This document shows, piece after piece, positions 36,357 through 43,223 of a stretch of 64,000 nt of DNA. The stretch comes from Ignavibacteriales bacterium (GTDB lineage: Bacteria; Bacteroidota; Ignavibacteria; Ignavibacteriales; Ignavibacteriaceae), in assembly GCA_012517155.1 (NCBI GenBank), contig JAAYVN010000026.1:1-64000 (forward strand), given 5' to 3'. The position numbers and the translations under genes are program-made. The notes beneath the pieces are model-generated. The model ran no database searches, was not told the DNA's origin, and saw nothing but the letters and a program-made list of their open reading frames with translations. Each line of letters starts with the position of its first letter. Positions within the stretch are counted from its first letter, which is position 1.

Positions 36357-38000
36357 ATGACAACTAAATTACCTTCCTTAGTCGTTACGGGAGCGAGTGG
36401 CTTTATTGGCAGATTTCTTTTGGAAAGCATTAAGGATGAATTTAAAATATTTGCAATTGCAAGAAGATCCCGTAAAGAAGCAAATATCCCGTATCACAAA
36501 AACATTCACTGGATTCAATGGGATGTGGCAAACAACGAAACCCTTAAGGATGTCGGAAAATATATCTTGGATAATGGGGGTGCCGAAACTGTTATTCATC
36601 TCGCTGCTTTCTATGATTTTACCTACGAAGATAATGATGAGTATGAACGCACGAATATAGGCGGTACACGCAATGTCTTGGATCTGGCTAAAATTATAAG
36701 TATCAAGAGGTTTTTATTCGCAAGCTCGCTCGCTGCCTGTAATTTCCCCAAAGGAGATGAAAAAATTACCGAAACTACTCAGCCTCTTGCTGACTTTGCT
36801 TATGCAAGGAGTAAGAAAAAGGGGGAGGAGATGGTGAAGGAGTATTCCCCATTTTTTAAGACCCATGTTATCAGATTTGCTGCTGTATATAGCGACTGGT
36901 GTGAGTATGCACCTCTCTATAAATTCCTTTTAACCTGGTTATCAAAAAAAATTGATTCGAGGATTCTTGCCGGGAAAGGAGAATCAAGCATTCCTTATAT
37001 ACATGTCCAGGATATAGTATCAATAATCAGAGTAATTATTAAGAAATCCGATGAACTAAAAAGTTTTGGTATTTATAGTGCCAGTGCCGATGGATCCGTC
37101 TCTCACAGCGAGTTGTTTAAAATCGCCACTGGATACTATTTCGGACGGTTTATTAAGCCCTACTATCTGCCAAAATCACTTGCTTACCCGGGACTGTTTG
37201 CAAAAAAACTTTTAAAGTATTGCCATTTTTTCTGCGAGGAACCATTTGAGAAAAGCTGGATGATTAAATACATTGATAAAAAATTGAATGTTGATTCTTC
37301 ACTAACAAGAAAGATCCTGGAATGGGAACCTGCTCCCAGATACCACATCACAAGGCGATTGCTTTTTATCCTGGAGAAAATGAAAAGTCATCCTGATGAG
37401 TGGCATCTTAAAAACGAAGCCGCACTTAAGAAAGTGACCCGAAGAGAAAATTTGATGATTTATGAAGCTCTTTCCGAGAAAAAAGACTCTCTTATCTCCC
37501 TTATAATTGACAAGATTACGTCAAATGAAAATGAATCGAAGTTCTTCAGATACAAAAATCTTGATAGCGAGGACTTTAAGTGTTATTTGAGTACACTCTA
37601 CCATCTGCTGATGGCAACCGTTAGAAGCGGCGACAGGGGTTTGATGATCCAGTATATTGACGATATTGCTCTGAGGAGATTTGCCGAGGGATTTGAATCT
37701 GCTGAAATTTGCGAAACACTAGTAGTAATTAAAGATGTTATCCTTAAAGAACTGAATGAATTACCGGAATTGAAGAAAATCAGACAAATAGTGTACGACT
37801 ACATTGGCTTGACCCTCCAACTGGCACAGGACGAAGTAGAGGACCTTTACTATCGTCTGATTGACAGAATGCCCAAGGAAAGAATTTCCGAGTCACCATT
37901 ATTACCCGACTGTAAAAAATTACAAGCTATGATCAGACAGTTAAGCGCTTTTTATCAAATTTCACCAGACGAGGGGAAGTATTACGAGGATATGCAATAA
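36357..38000 (+). CDS. Extended SDR (epimerase/reductase) fused to an RsbRD_N-like helical domain
   Basis: A 547-residue two-part protein. Residues 1-~340 are an extended short-chain dehydrogenase: VTGASGFIGRFLL (10-22), DVANN, HLAAFYD, and the catalytic FASS (121-124), Tyr149 and Lys153 (YARSK). Residues ~365-505 are all-helical and look like the RsbRD N-terminal globin-like sensor domain (IIDKITSN, Y..LDSEDFKCYL, GDRGLMIQYIDDIALRRFAEGF). In known stressosome proteins such domains are sensors; a fusion to an SDR is unusual. It sits between two membrane protein genes in the sigma54-linked operon. Substrate and signal are unknown; the family match of the C-terminal part is by pattern only. Confidence 0.75.
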   Translation: MTTKLPSLVVTGASGFIGRFLLESIKDEFKIFAIARRSRKEANIPYHKNIHWIQWDVANNETLKDVGKYILDNGGAETVIHLAAFYDFTYEDNDEYERTNIGGTRNVLDLAKIISIKRFLFASSLAACNFPKGDEKITETTQPLADFAYARSKKKGEEMVKEYSPFFKTHVIRFAAVYSDWCEYAPLYKFLLTWLSKKIDSRILAGKGESSIPYIHVQDIVSIIRVIIKKSDELKSFGIYSASADGSVSHSELFKIATGYYFGRFIKPYYLPKSLAYPGLFAKKLLKYCHFFCEEPFEKSWMIKYIDKKLNVDSSLTRKILEWEPAPRYHITRRLLFILEKMKSHPDEWHLKNEAALKKVTRRENLMIYEALSEKKDSLISLIIDKITSNENESKFFRYKNLDSEDFKCYLSTLYHLLMATVRSGDRGLMIQYIDDIALRRFAEGFESAEICETLVVIKDVILKELNELPELKKIRQIVYDYIGLTLQLAQDEVEDLYYRLIDRMPKERISESPLLPDCKKLQAMIRQLSAFYQISPDEGKYYEDMQ

Positions 38001-38031
38001 ATAATAAATTAATCTTAAGGAAAGCGATAAT

Positions 38032-38514
38032 ATGTATTTAGTTAAAATACTTGATTTTGTCAGAATTGGACTTGTGGCTCTTACGTTTTATTTTGGTTAT
38101 AGTATCGGATTTGAAAATGAATATGATCCTAATGCTCAACTGCATTTTATGATTCCAATTATTATTGTTGCTGTAGCAGGAATTTCGGGTTTGGAAGGTC
38201 TTTTAATGCCGGAAAAAGCAGCAAAAATAAAAGGATATGAAGTCGGAAGTAACTATCAAATGCAGTCTGCCATAGCTTTGCTGTCATATGCTTTTACTGC
38301 AATTATTATATATTTTGCAAATTGGGGAACGAAAGCTGAATTAACGATATTTTTCGCATTTATATTCTTTTTCTTTTTCTCGGGTGTAAATCATTTTGTG
38401 GATGCCGTAAAACGAAAGAATTATAAATGGCAGAACATTAATCGCTTATTCATTGTACTGCTGTTAATGGCGGGAATGGTTTATCCCGTTTATATGGCTG
38501 TTAAATTAATGTAA
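38032..38514 (+). CDS. Membrane protein of unknown function
   Basis: A 160-residue protein with about five hydrophobic helices (10-28, 38-58, 77-95, 103-120, 138-157). The third to fourth helix region carries SGVNHFVDAVKR, with conserved-looking N-H. No function is recognised. It lies 31 bases after the SDR fusion gene and 44 bases before the DUF5320 gene, on the same strand. Confidence 0.65.
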   Translation: MYLVKILDFVRIGLVALTFYFGYSIGFENEYDPNAQLHFMIPIIIVAVAGISGLEGLLMPEKAAKIKGYEVGSNYQMQSAIALLSYAFTAIIIYFANWGTKAELTIFFAFIFFFFFSGVNHFVDAVKRKNYKWQNINRLFIVLLLMAGMVYPVYMAVKLM

Positions 38515-38558
38515 TAAAATTTCTTATTTAATAATAATAAAATATGGATGGAGGAAAT

Positions 38559-38804
38559 ATGCCTAATTTAGATGGAACCGGACCAAACGGAGAAGGTCCG
38601 TTAACCGGAAGAAGAAGAGGTCGCTGTAAAGGTAGCCTCAATAATATAAAACCAAAAGAAGAACCAGAAGAAAAAATTCAAACTCCCGAAGAGTCTAACC
38701 TTCCCGGCAGGGGACGCGGATTCGGCAGTGGTCGAGGTCTTGGAAAAGGTCGCCAGGGTAGAGGAGGAGGAAAACGAAACAGATTCCGGGGGAGTAATGA
38801 ATGA
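38559..38804 (+). CDS. DUF5320-family Gly/Arg-rich small protein
   Basis: An 81-residue low-complexity protein beginning MPNLDGTGPNGEGPLTGRRR, the hallmark of DUF5320, and ending in a Gly/Arg-rich tail (RGRGFGSGRGLGKGRQGRGG). A strong Shine-Dalgarno GGAGG at 38550-38554 precedes the ATG at 38559; an in-frame ATG at 38544 is less likely. DUF5320 genes are commonly found beside NifX/ORP-type and MinD/ferredoxin ATPase genes in anaerobes. Function is unknown; the tail suggests nucleic acid or polyanion binding, but that is speculation. Confidence 0.85.
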   Translation: MPNLDGTGPNGEGPLTGRRRGRCKGSLNNIKPKEEPEEKIQTPEESNLPGRGRGFGSGRGLGKGRQGRGGGKRNRFRGSNE

Positions 38805-38865
38805 GGGGAATATTGAATTTGTAAAACTCAATAATATAACTTTTGAAAAAGGAGTATCGAAGCAG

Positions 38866-39243
38866 ATGAGATTAGCAGTAGCGATCGAAGAACGTAATGA
38901 AAAAGAACTTGTAGCTGAACATTTCGGAAGATGCACTAAGTTTAATATATGTGAACTGGATGCTGAAAATAATCTTCTGAAAATCGAGGAGTACTTTAAT
39001 CCGCTCGCCGGACAACACAGCGGTGCCTGTCAGCTTCCCGGATACGTTAGACAATTTAATGTCAATACCATTATAGCTGGAGGTATGGGACAGAAAGCAA
39101 TAGCCAATTTCCATAGTTTCGGGATAGATGTCATTACTGCTCCAGGGGTTATCTTTAACGATGTTATTAAGTTATTCTGTGAAGGGAAATTGTCCGGTTA
39201 TGAAACATGTACTCATGGACATGGTCACGAGCATAATTGTTAG
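38866..39243 (+). CDS. NifX/ORP-like (dinitrogenase Fe-Mo cofactor domain) protein with His-rich tail
   Basis: A 125-residue protein of the NifB/NifX-type cofactor-binding fold (MRLAVAIEE..., AEHFGRCTKFNICEL, INTIIAGGMGQKAI-like core, APGVIFNDVIKLF). The C-terminus ends CTHGHGHEHNC, a strong metal-binding tail. The start at 38866 follows AAAGGAG (38848-38854) and coincides with the domain start; an alternative ATG at 38797 overlapping the DUF5320 gene is possible. The family includes the orange protein (ORP) that binds a Mo-Cu cluster in Desulfovibrio. The stop codon is adjacent to the next ATPase start. Confidence 0.85.
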   Translation: MRLAVAIEERNEKELVAEHFGRCTKFNICELDAENNLLKIEEYFNPLAGQHSGACQLPGYVRQFNVNTIIAGGMGQKAIANFHSFGIDVITAPGVIFNDVIKLFCEGKLSGYETCTHGHGHEHNC

Positions 39244-40140
39244 ATGAAAAATGGTTTGAAGGTTGCCGTTGCCTCCGGTAAAGGAGGCACCGGAAAAACA
39301 ACTATTGCTTGTGGTTTGGCAAGTGTAATTGATTTTCCTGTTTATATTGACTGCGATGTTGAAGAACCAAATGGTCACATTCTGCTTAAACCGGAGATTC
39401 ATAATGTAGATACCGCATTTAAACTAGTCCCCTCTATTTCCGTTAATAAATGTTCTTTGTGTACTAAGTGTATCGAAGTATGCGAATTCAATGCGTTATT
39501 CAAATTGGGAGAGGAGATTTATTTGCTTCAGGAACTCTGTCATAGTTGTGGGGCTTGTTCCTGCTTCTGTCCTGAGAATGCTATTACGGAACAAAAATGG
39601 GAAATCGGGAAAATTAGGAGTGGAAAGATAAATGATAAGCTCTTTTTTTTCGATGGTATCTTGAAAATCGGTGAACAGTCAGCCCCCCCCTTAATTCGAC
39701 AAGTTAAAGGGAAACTCTTTTCTGGTAGTGAAGCACCTTTTTATAAGAACCATAATATTATTGTTGATTCTCCACCCGGAACTTCATGTTCGTTGTTTGA
39801 GAGCATTAAAGAAGTTGACTTTTGCATATTAGTGACTGAATCCACACCGTTTGGACTTAATGACTTGAAACTTGCGGTGGATGTAATTAAAGAAAGCAAT
39901 ATTCCTTTTGGAATAGTGATTAATAAATATGATCCTGAATATCCTGAAATTGAACAATACTTACAACTAACGGGTATTACTCTTTTATTAAAAATCCCTT
40001 TTTCGAAAAAAGTAGCTCAGATCTATTCCCGAGGGACGATCCCTTCCTATGAAGACGAGAAATTTGCACAAATGATGAAACTTCTTTGGATGGGTGTCGG
40101 GAATGAAGTGGATAAAACCATAAGGAGCAAGGTAAATTAA
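39244..40140 (+). CDS. MinD/ParA-superfamily ATPase with inserted ferredoxin domain (first)
   Basis: A 298-residue deviant Walker ATPase. P-loop ASGKGGTGKTT is at residues 10-20, and the switch region includes VDSPPGTSC. A 2[4Fe-4S] ferredoxin domain is inserted: Cys70, Cys73, Cys76, Cys80 and Cys99, Cys102, Cys105, Cys109. This architecture is that of the paired ATPases of the ORP complex and relates to Mrp/NBP35-type Fe-S carriers. It begins one base after the NifX-like gene and is followed by its paralog 82 bases later. Probable role: ATP-driven assembly or transfer of a metal cluster, or membrane-linked positioning, by analogy only. Confidence 0.92.
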   Translation: MKNGLKVAVASGKGGTGKTTIACGLASVIDFPVYIDCDVEEPNGHILLKPEIHNVDTAFKLVPSISVNKCSLCTKCIEVCEFNALFKLGEEIYLLQELCHSCGACSCFCPENAITEQKWEIGKIRSGKINDKLFFFDGILKIGEQSAPPLIRQVKGKLFSGSEAPFYKNHNIIVDSPPGTSCSLFESIKEVDFCILVTESTPFGLNDLKLAVDVIKESNIPFGIVINKYDPEYPEIEQYLQLTGITLLLKIPFSKKVAQIYSRGTIPSYEDEKFAQMMKLLWMGVGNEVDKTIRSKVN

Positions 40141-40222
40141 CTTTTAACTTTTCCAAACTCGTGAAAATATCTAAATTGAATATGGATAATCTTCTGAAGG
40201 GTTTAATTGTACATGGCGGATA

Positions 40223-41092
40223 ATGCAAAAATGGTATAAACAAATAGTTGTACTAAGCGGAAAAGGTGGAACAGGAAAAACTACTGTCTCATCTAGTCTG
40301 GCTGAGATAGTTTCAGATAAGATTGTAATAGATGCGGATGTTGATGCCTCGAATTTACATCTGGTCTTAAAACACAAAGAAATTGAAAGACATAATTACT
40401 CAGGAGGAAAAAAAGCCCGAATAATTAGTGAGAAATGCTCTTTGTGTGGTTTATGCGAATCGGTTTGCAGGTTTAGTGCAATTAAGAATTTTCAGGTTGA
40501 TAAAGTGGCTTGTGAAGGATGCGGGTTTTGTTATCGGATATGTCCTGATGGGGCTATTGAGTTTGTTGAAACAAAAACGGGAGAATATTATGAAAGTAAA
40601 CTCGTTGATGGCTCTGATTTCTATTATGCAAAGTTATTAGCAGGAGAAGGGAATTCTGGAAAACTCGTAAGTGAATTGAAAAAGACAGCGATAAATAATA
40701 TAAATCCTGATATAAAATGGATAATTATTGATGGACCACCCGGCATCGGTTGTCCAGTTAATGCCTCTCTTTCCGGATCGGATTTTGTACTGATTGTAAC
40801 GGAACCAACCGAGTCGGGTTACCATGATCTGAAAAGACTGATTGAGCTGCTAAATGTTTTTAAATTAAAAGCCGGTCTCATCATTAATAAGTTTGACATT
40901 AATTCTGAGATGAGTGAAAAAATAGCTCATTTTGCTAAGGAATGCGGCATACCCTTAGTAGGGAAGTTCCCATTTGACTATATTTTTGTTAAAGCGGTTC
41001 AGAAATCAAAAGCTTTAGTGCATGAAAGTGAATTTTATAAAAAGCAATTTATAACTATTTGGAAAGAAATTGAAATAATAATTAATAAATAA
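40223..41092 (+). CDS. MinD/ParA-superfamily ATPase with inserted ferredoxin domain (second)
   Basis: A 289-residue paralog of the preceding protein. P-loop LSGKGGTGKTT is at residues 11-21, Walker A' region DADVDASNLH at 38-47, and IDGPPGIGCP forms the switch II segment. The ferredoxin insert uses Cys72, Cys75, Cys78, Cys82 and Cys97, Cys100, Cys103, Cys107. Ferredoxin-bearing ATPases normally come in such pairs, suggesting a heterodimer. The gap of 82 bases before it has no hairpin. Confidence 0.92.
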   Translation: MQKWYKQIVVLSGKGGTGKTTVSSSLAEIVSDKIVIDADVDASNLHLVLKHKEIERHNYSGGKKARIISEKCSLCGLCESVCRFSAIKNFQVDKVACEGCGFCYRICPDGAIEFVETKTGEYYESKLVDGSDFYYAKLLAGEGNSGKLVSELKKTAINNINPDIKWIIIDGPPGIGCPVNASLSGSDFVLIVTEPTESGYHDLKRLIELLNVFKLKAGLIINKFDINSEMSEKIAHFAKECGIPLVGKFPFDYIFVKAVQKSKALVHESEFYKKQFITIWKEIEIIINK

Positions 41093-41102
41093 AGGAAGAA
41101 AA

Positions 41103-41423
41103 ATGAAAATTGCAATAACATCGAGAGGAGAATCATTGGATTCAATGGTTTGCGAACAATTCGGCAGAACCCCATACTTCATTATTCTGGATCCGGTTAC
41201 TATGGAATACCAGGCAGTTGTCAATACAGCCGAGCAACTGCAAAGCGGAGCTGGGCCTAAAGCAGCAGAACTTATTTTAAGTTTTGGAGCGGAAAAAGTT
41301 ATAACCGGTCATGTTGGCGATAAAGCGGAAGCTGCTTTAAAAAAGGGACATGTAGAAATCCATGATGGATATTGCAATACTATGAAAGTGATAGAAGCAA
41401 TAGAAAAATATAAGGGAAGTTAA
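41103..41423 (+). CDS. NifX/ORP-like (dinitrogenase Fe-Mo cofactor domain) protein
   Basis: A 106-residue single-domain protein close in size to ORP. It shows MKIAITSRGESLDSMVCEQFGR-type start (seen as ITSRGESLDSMV and CEQFGRTPYFII), the GPKAAELILSFGAEKVITG core and a C-terminal VEIHDGYC. The conserved C.QFGR and A..L motifs fit the cofactor-binding fold; Cys17 and the Cys near residue 92 are candidate ligands. It follows the second ATPase by 10 bases with Shine-Dalgarno AAAGGAAG. Confidence 0.9.
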   Translation: MKIAITSRGESLDSMVCEQFGRTPYFIILDPVTMEYQAVVNTAEQLQSGAGPKAAELILSFGAEKVITGHVGDKAEAALKKGHVEIHDGYCNTMKVIEAIEKYKGS

Positions 41424-41444
41424 TAATCAGACGATAGGGCTAAA

Positions 41445-42281
41445 ATGATCAAAAAATTGCTGATTGAAACAGTTCAGATAACTCTGCTCGTCGGGGTTAT
41501 GATGATACTGGTTGATTTGATTAACGTACTCTCAAAAAAACGGCTTGAGGGATATTTTATAAAGGCAAGAAGATATAAGCAATATGTACTCTCTTCTCTG
41601 ATTGGTGCAGTACCCGGTTGTTTAGGGGGATTTATGAATGTCTCTTTGTATGTTCATGGATTTATCACCTTCGGCGCTTTGACCGGAAGTATGATCGCTG
41701 TTTCCGGCGATGAGGCATTCGTAATGCTGGCAATGTTTCCGGAAACTGCTCTGGTCTTATTCGCCATTTTGTTTGTTATTGGCTTGTTTAGCGGAATGCT
41801 TATAGATGTAGTTGTAAAAAAGTATAAAATAAGCACTTGCTCCAATTGTAAGGAAATGATTGTCCATATGAATTTGGAAAGGAATACTCTTCATTACTTA
41901 AAAGAGCACATTTATGGGCATATTATAAAAAAACATTTATGGAAAACTGCGCTCTGGACTTTCGCCGCGTTAGCATTAGTTGAAATTGGTCTGGAATATC
42001 TGAATCTGGAAAAATTCACAAGCGAATATAAAATCGTTTTCCTTCTATTTGGGGCGCTGGTGGGTCTTATTCCCGAATCGGGACCGCATTTAATTTTTGT
42101 AACTTTATTCGCACAGGGCTTGATCCCTTTTTCTGTTCTCTTGACCAGTTCAATTGTTCAGGACGGTCATGGCATGTTACCGATGCTGAGTTATTCTTTT
42201 ACGGACTCAGTAAAAATCAAGGTCTTTAATCTCATTATCGGTTTATCGCTTGGCTTGTTCCTTTTCTTGATTGGTTTATAG
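41445..42281 (+). CDS. Putative 10TM heavy-metal exporter-family permease (ArsP_2 type)
   Basis: A 278-residue polytopic protein with about eight to ten hydrophobic helices and an internal duplication: SLIGAVPGCLGGF near residue 51 and GALVGLIPESGPHLIF near 205. The cytosolic loop in the middle contains CSNCKEM (near 131) and HMNLERNTLHYLKEH with many His, possible metal ligands. This matches the family annotated as putative 10TM heavy-metal exporters related to the ArsP arsenic permeases. The substrate is not known. It is 21 bases downstream of the ORP-like gene and overlaps the methyltransferase reading frame. Confidence 0.78.
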   Translation: MIKKLLIETVQITLLVGVMMILVDLINVLSKKRLEGYFIKARRYKQYVLSSLIGAVPGCLGGFMNVSLYVHGFITFGALTGSMIAVSGDEAFVMLAMFPETALVLFAILFVIGLFSGMLIDVVVKKYKISTCSNCKEMIVHMNLERNTLHYLKEHIYGHIIKKHLWKTALWTFAALALVEIGLEYLNLEKFTSEYKIVFLLFGALVGLIPESGPHLIFVTLFAQGLIPFSVLLTSSIVQDGHGMLPMLSYSFTDSVKIKVFNLIIGLSLGLFLFLIGL

Positions 42282-42288
42282 GTGCATT

Positions 42289-42909
42289 GTGAAAGAAAAA
42301 AATCATTGGTACGACGGCTGGATATACGATAAGTTTATTGCTCCTAATCAGGATAAGATGTTCAGTAAAATTCTGAACTTGATTGAGGAAGGAACCAATG
42401 TTGTTGACGTTGGTTGCGGAACCGGGAGGTTCTCGTTTCTAGCTGTAAATAAGGTTGACAGAATCATCGGCGTAGACTTGTCATTAAAGAATATTGAGAT
42501 TGCCAGAAAAACGCTTGAAAGCAAATGGAATAATAAGATCTCTTTCTCTCACTCAGGAATTGAGGATATTGATACAGGCGAAAATAAGTTATTTGATTAT
42601 GCCGTGATGACATATGTTATCCATGAAATTCAACCGGAGGATGGGATTGAGTTACTTAAAACAATCAGCAGAAAAGCAAAAAAAATAATAATTGGGGATT
42701 ATCTTGTCCCGCAACCGGATGGACTTGTAAAAGTGATTAACGAGTTAGTTGAGTTTTTCGCAGGGAGTGAGCATTATGAAAATTATAAAAAATATACAAA
42801 TAACGGGGGGATTGAGTATCTGGCAGAAGTTGCAGGATTGAAAATTGACTACGATGAAAAAAATCTGAAGCAGGGGAGTCGGATTATAATACTAAAAGGG
42901 GATAAATAA
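42289..42909 (+). CDS. Class I SAM-dependent methyltransferase
   Basis: A 206-residue Rossmann-fold methyltransferase. Motif I is VVDVGCGTGRFSFLA, motif II is IGVDLSLKNIEIAR, and the post-motif segment is FDYAVMTYVIHEI. The GTG at 42289 is preferred: it has AGGTGC 5-9 bases upstream, whereas an in-frame TTG at 42271 lies inside the preceding gene. The gene ends the ORP-like operon; the tRNA genes follow on the other strand. Acceptor unknown; a metalloid or a cofactor precursor is possible given the neighbour. Confidence 0.82.
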   Translation: MKEKNHWYDGWIYDKFIAPNQDKMFSKILNLIEEGTNVVDVGCGTGRFSFLAVNKVDRIIGVDLSLKNIEIARKTLESKWNNKISFSHSGIEDIDTGENKLFDYAVMTYVIHEIQPEDGIELLKTISRKAKKIIIGDYLVPQPDGLVKVINELVEFFAGSEHYENYKKYTNNGGIEYLAEVAGLKIDYDEKNLKQGSRIIILKGDK

Positions 42910-42940
42910 AGTTGTTAAGTACAATTTATGGGAAGAGTAG

Positions 42941-43014
42941 TAGCGCGTACGGGATTTGAACCCGTGATCTCCGCCTTGAGAGGGCGGCGTCCTAAGCCAC
43001 TAGACGAACGCGCC
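42941..43014 (-). tRNA. tRNA-Glu (anticodon CUC)
   Basis: Read on the minus strand it folds as a full cloverleaf: acceptor GGCGCGT/ACGCGCT (one G-U pair at the end), D-arm GTCTAGTGGC, anticodon stem CCGCC/GGCGG with loop CTCTCAA giving anticodon CUC, and T-arm with GTTCAAATC. Discriminator A. The CCA end is not encoded. Sequence is typical of bacterial tRNA-Glu. Confidence 0.95.
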
Positions 43015-43031
43015 ATTTGATCAAACTTACG

Positions 43032-43104
43032 CTGCCCCGTCAGGGGTCGAACCTGAACTCTTCTGATCCAGAGTCAGACGTGTTGCCAGTTACACCACGG
43101 GGCA
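43032..43104 (-). tRNA. tRNA-Gln (anticodon CUG)
   Basis: Minus strand cloverleaf: acceptor TGCCCCG/CGGGGCA, anticodon stem TCTGA/TCAGA with loop CTCTGGA giving anticodon CUG, and T-arm with GTTCGACCC. Discriminator G and the U1-A72 pair are the glutamine identity features. CCA is not encoded. It lies 17 bases upstream of tRNA-Glu in the same transcript. Confidence 0.95.
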
Positions 43105-43177
43105 AAAGATAAAAATAAGATTTCAAAAATAACATTATTAGGCAAAAAAACAAAATGCTTATCATAGAATAAGCACA

Positions 43178-43204
43178 AAAAAGGCAGCCATAGGCTGCCT
43201 TTTT
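43178..43204 (-). terminator. Intrinsic terminator downstream of the BNR/T9SS gene
   Basis: A 12-bp stem (AAAAAGGCAGCC with GGCTGCCTTTTT) around a 3-base loop. On the minus strand it follows the 1326-residue protein gene by 19 bases and ends in a U run. A second small hairpin (TGCTTAT/ATAAGCA) lies at 43156-43175. Confidence 0.85.
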
Positions 43205-43223
43205 AGCGAATTAATGTTCTTAA

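Noticed and set aside
38866-41423. A nitrogen-fixation (nif) cluster because of NifX-type proteins
   Set aside because: No nitrogenase, NifB, NifE or NifN gene is present. The paired MinD/ferredoxin ATPases and sigma54 activator point to an ORP-type system instead.
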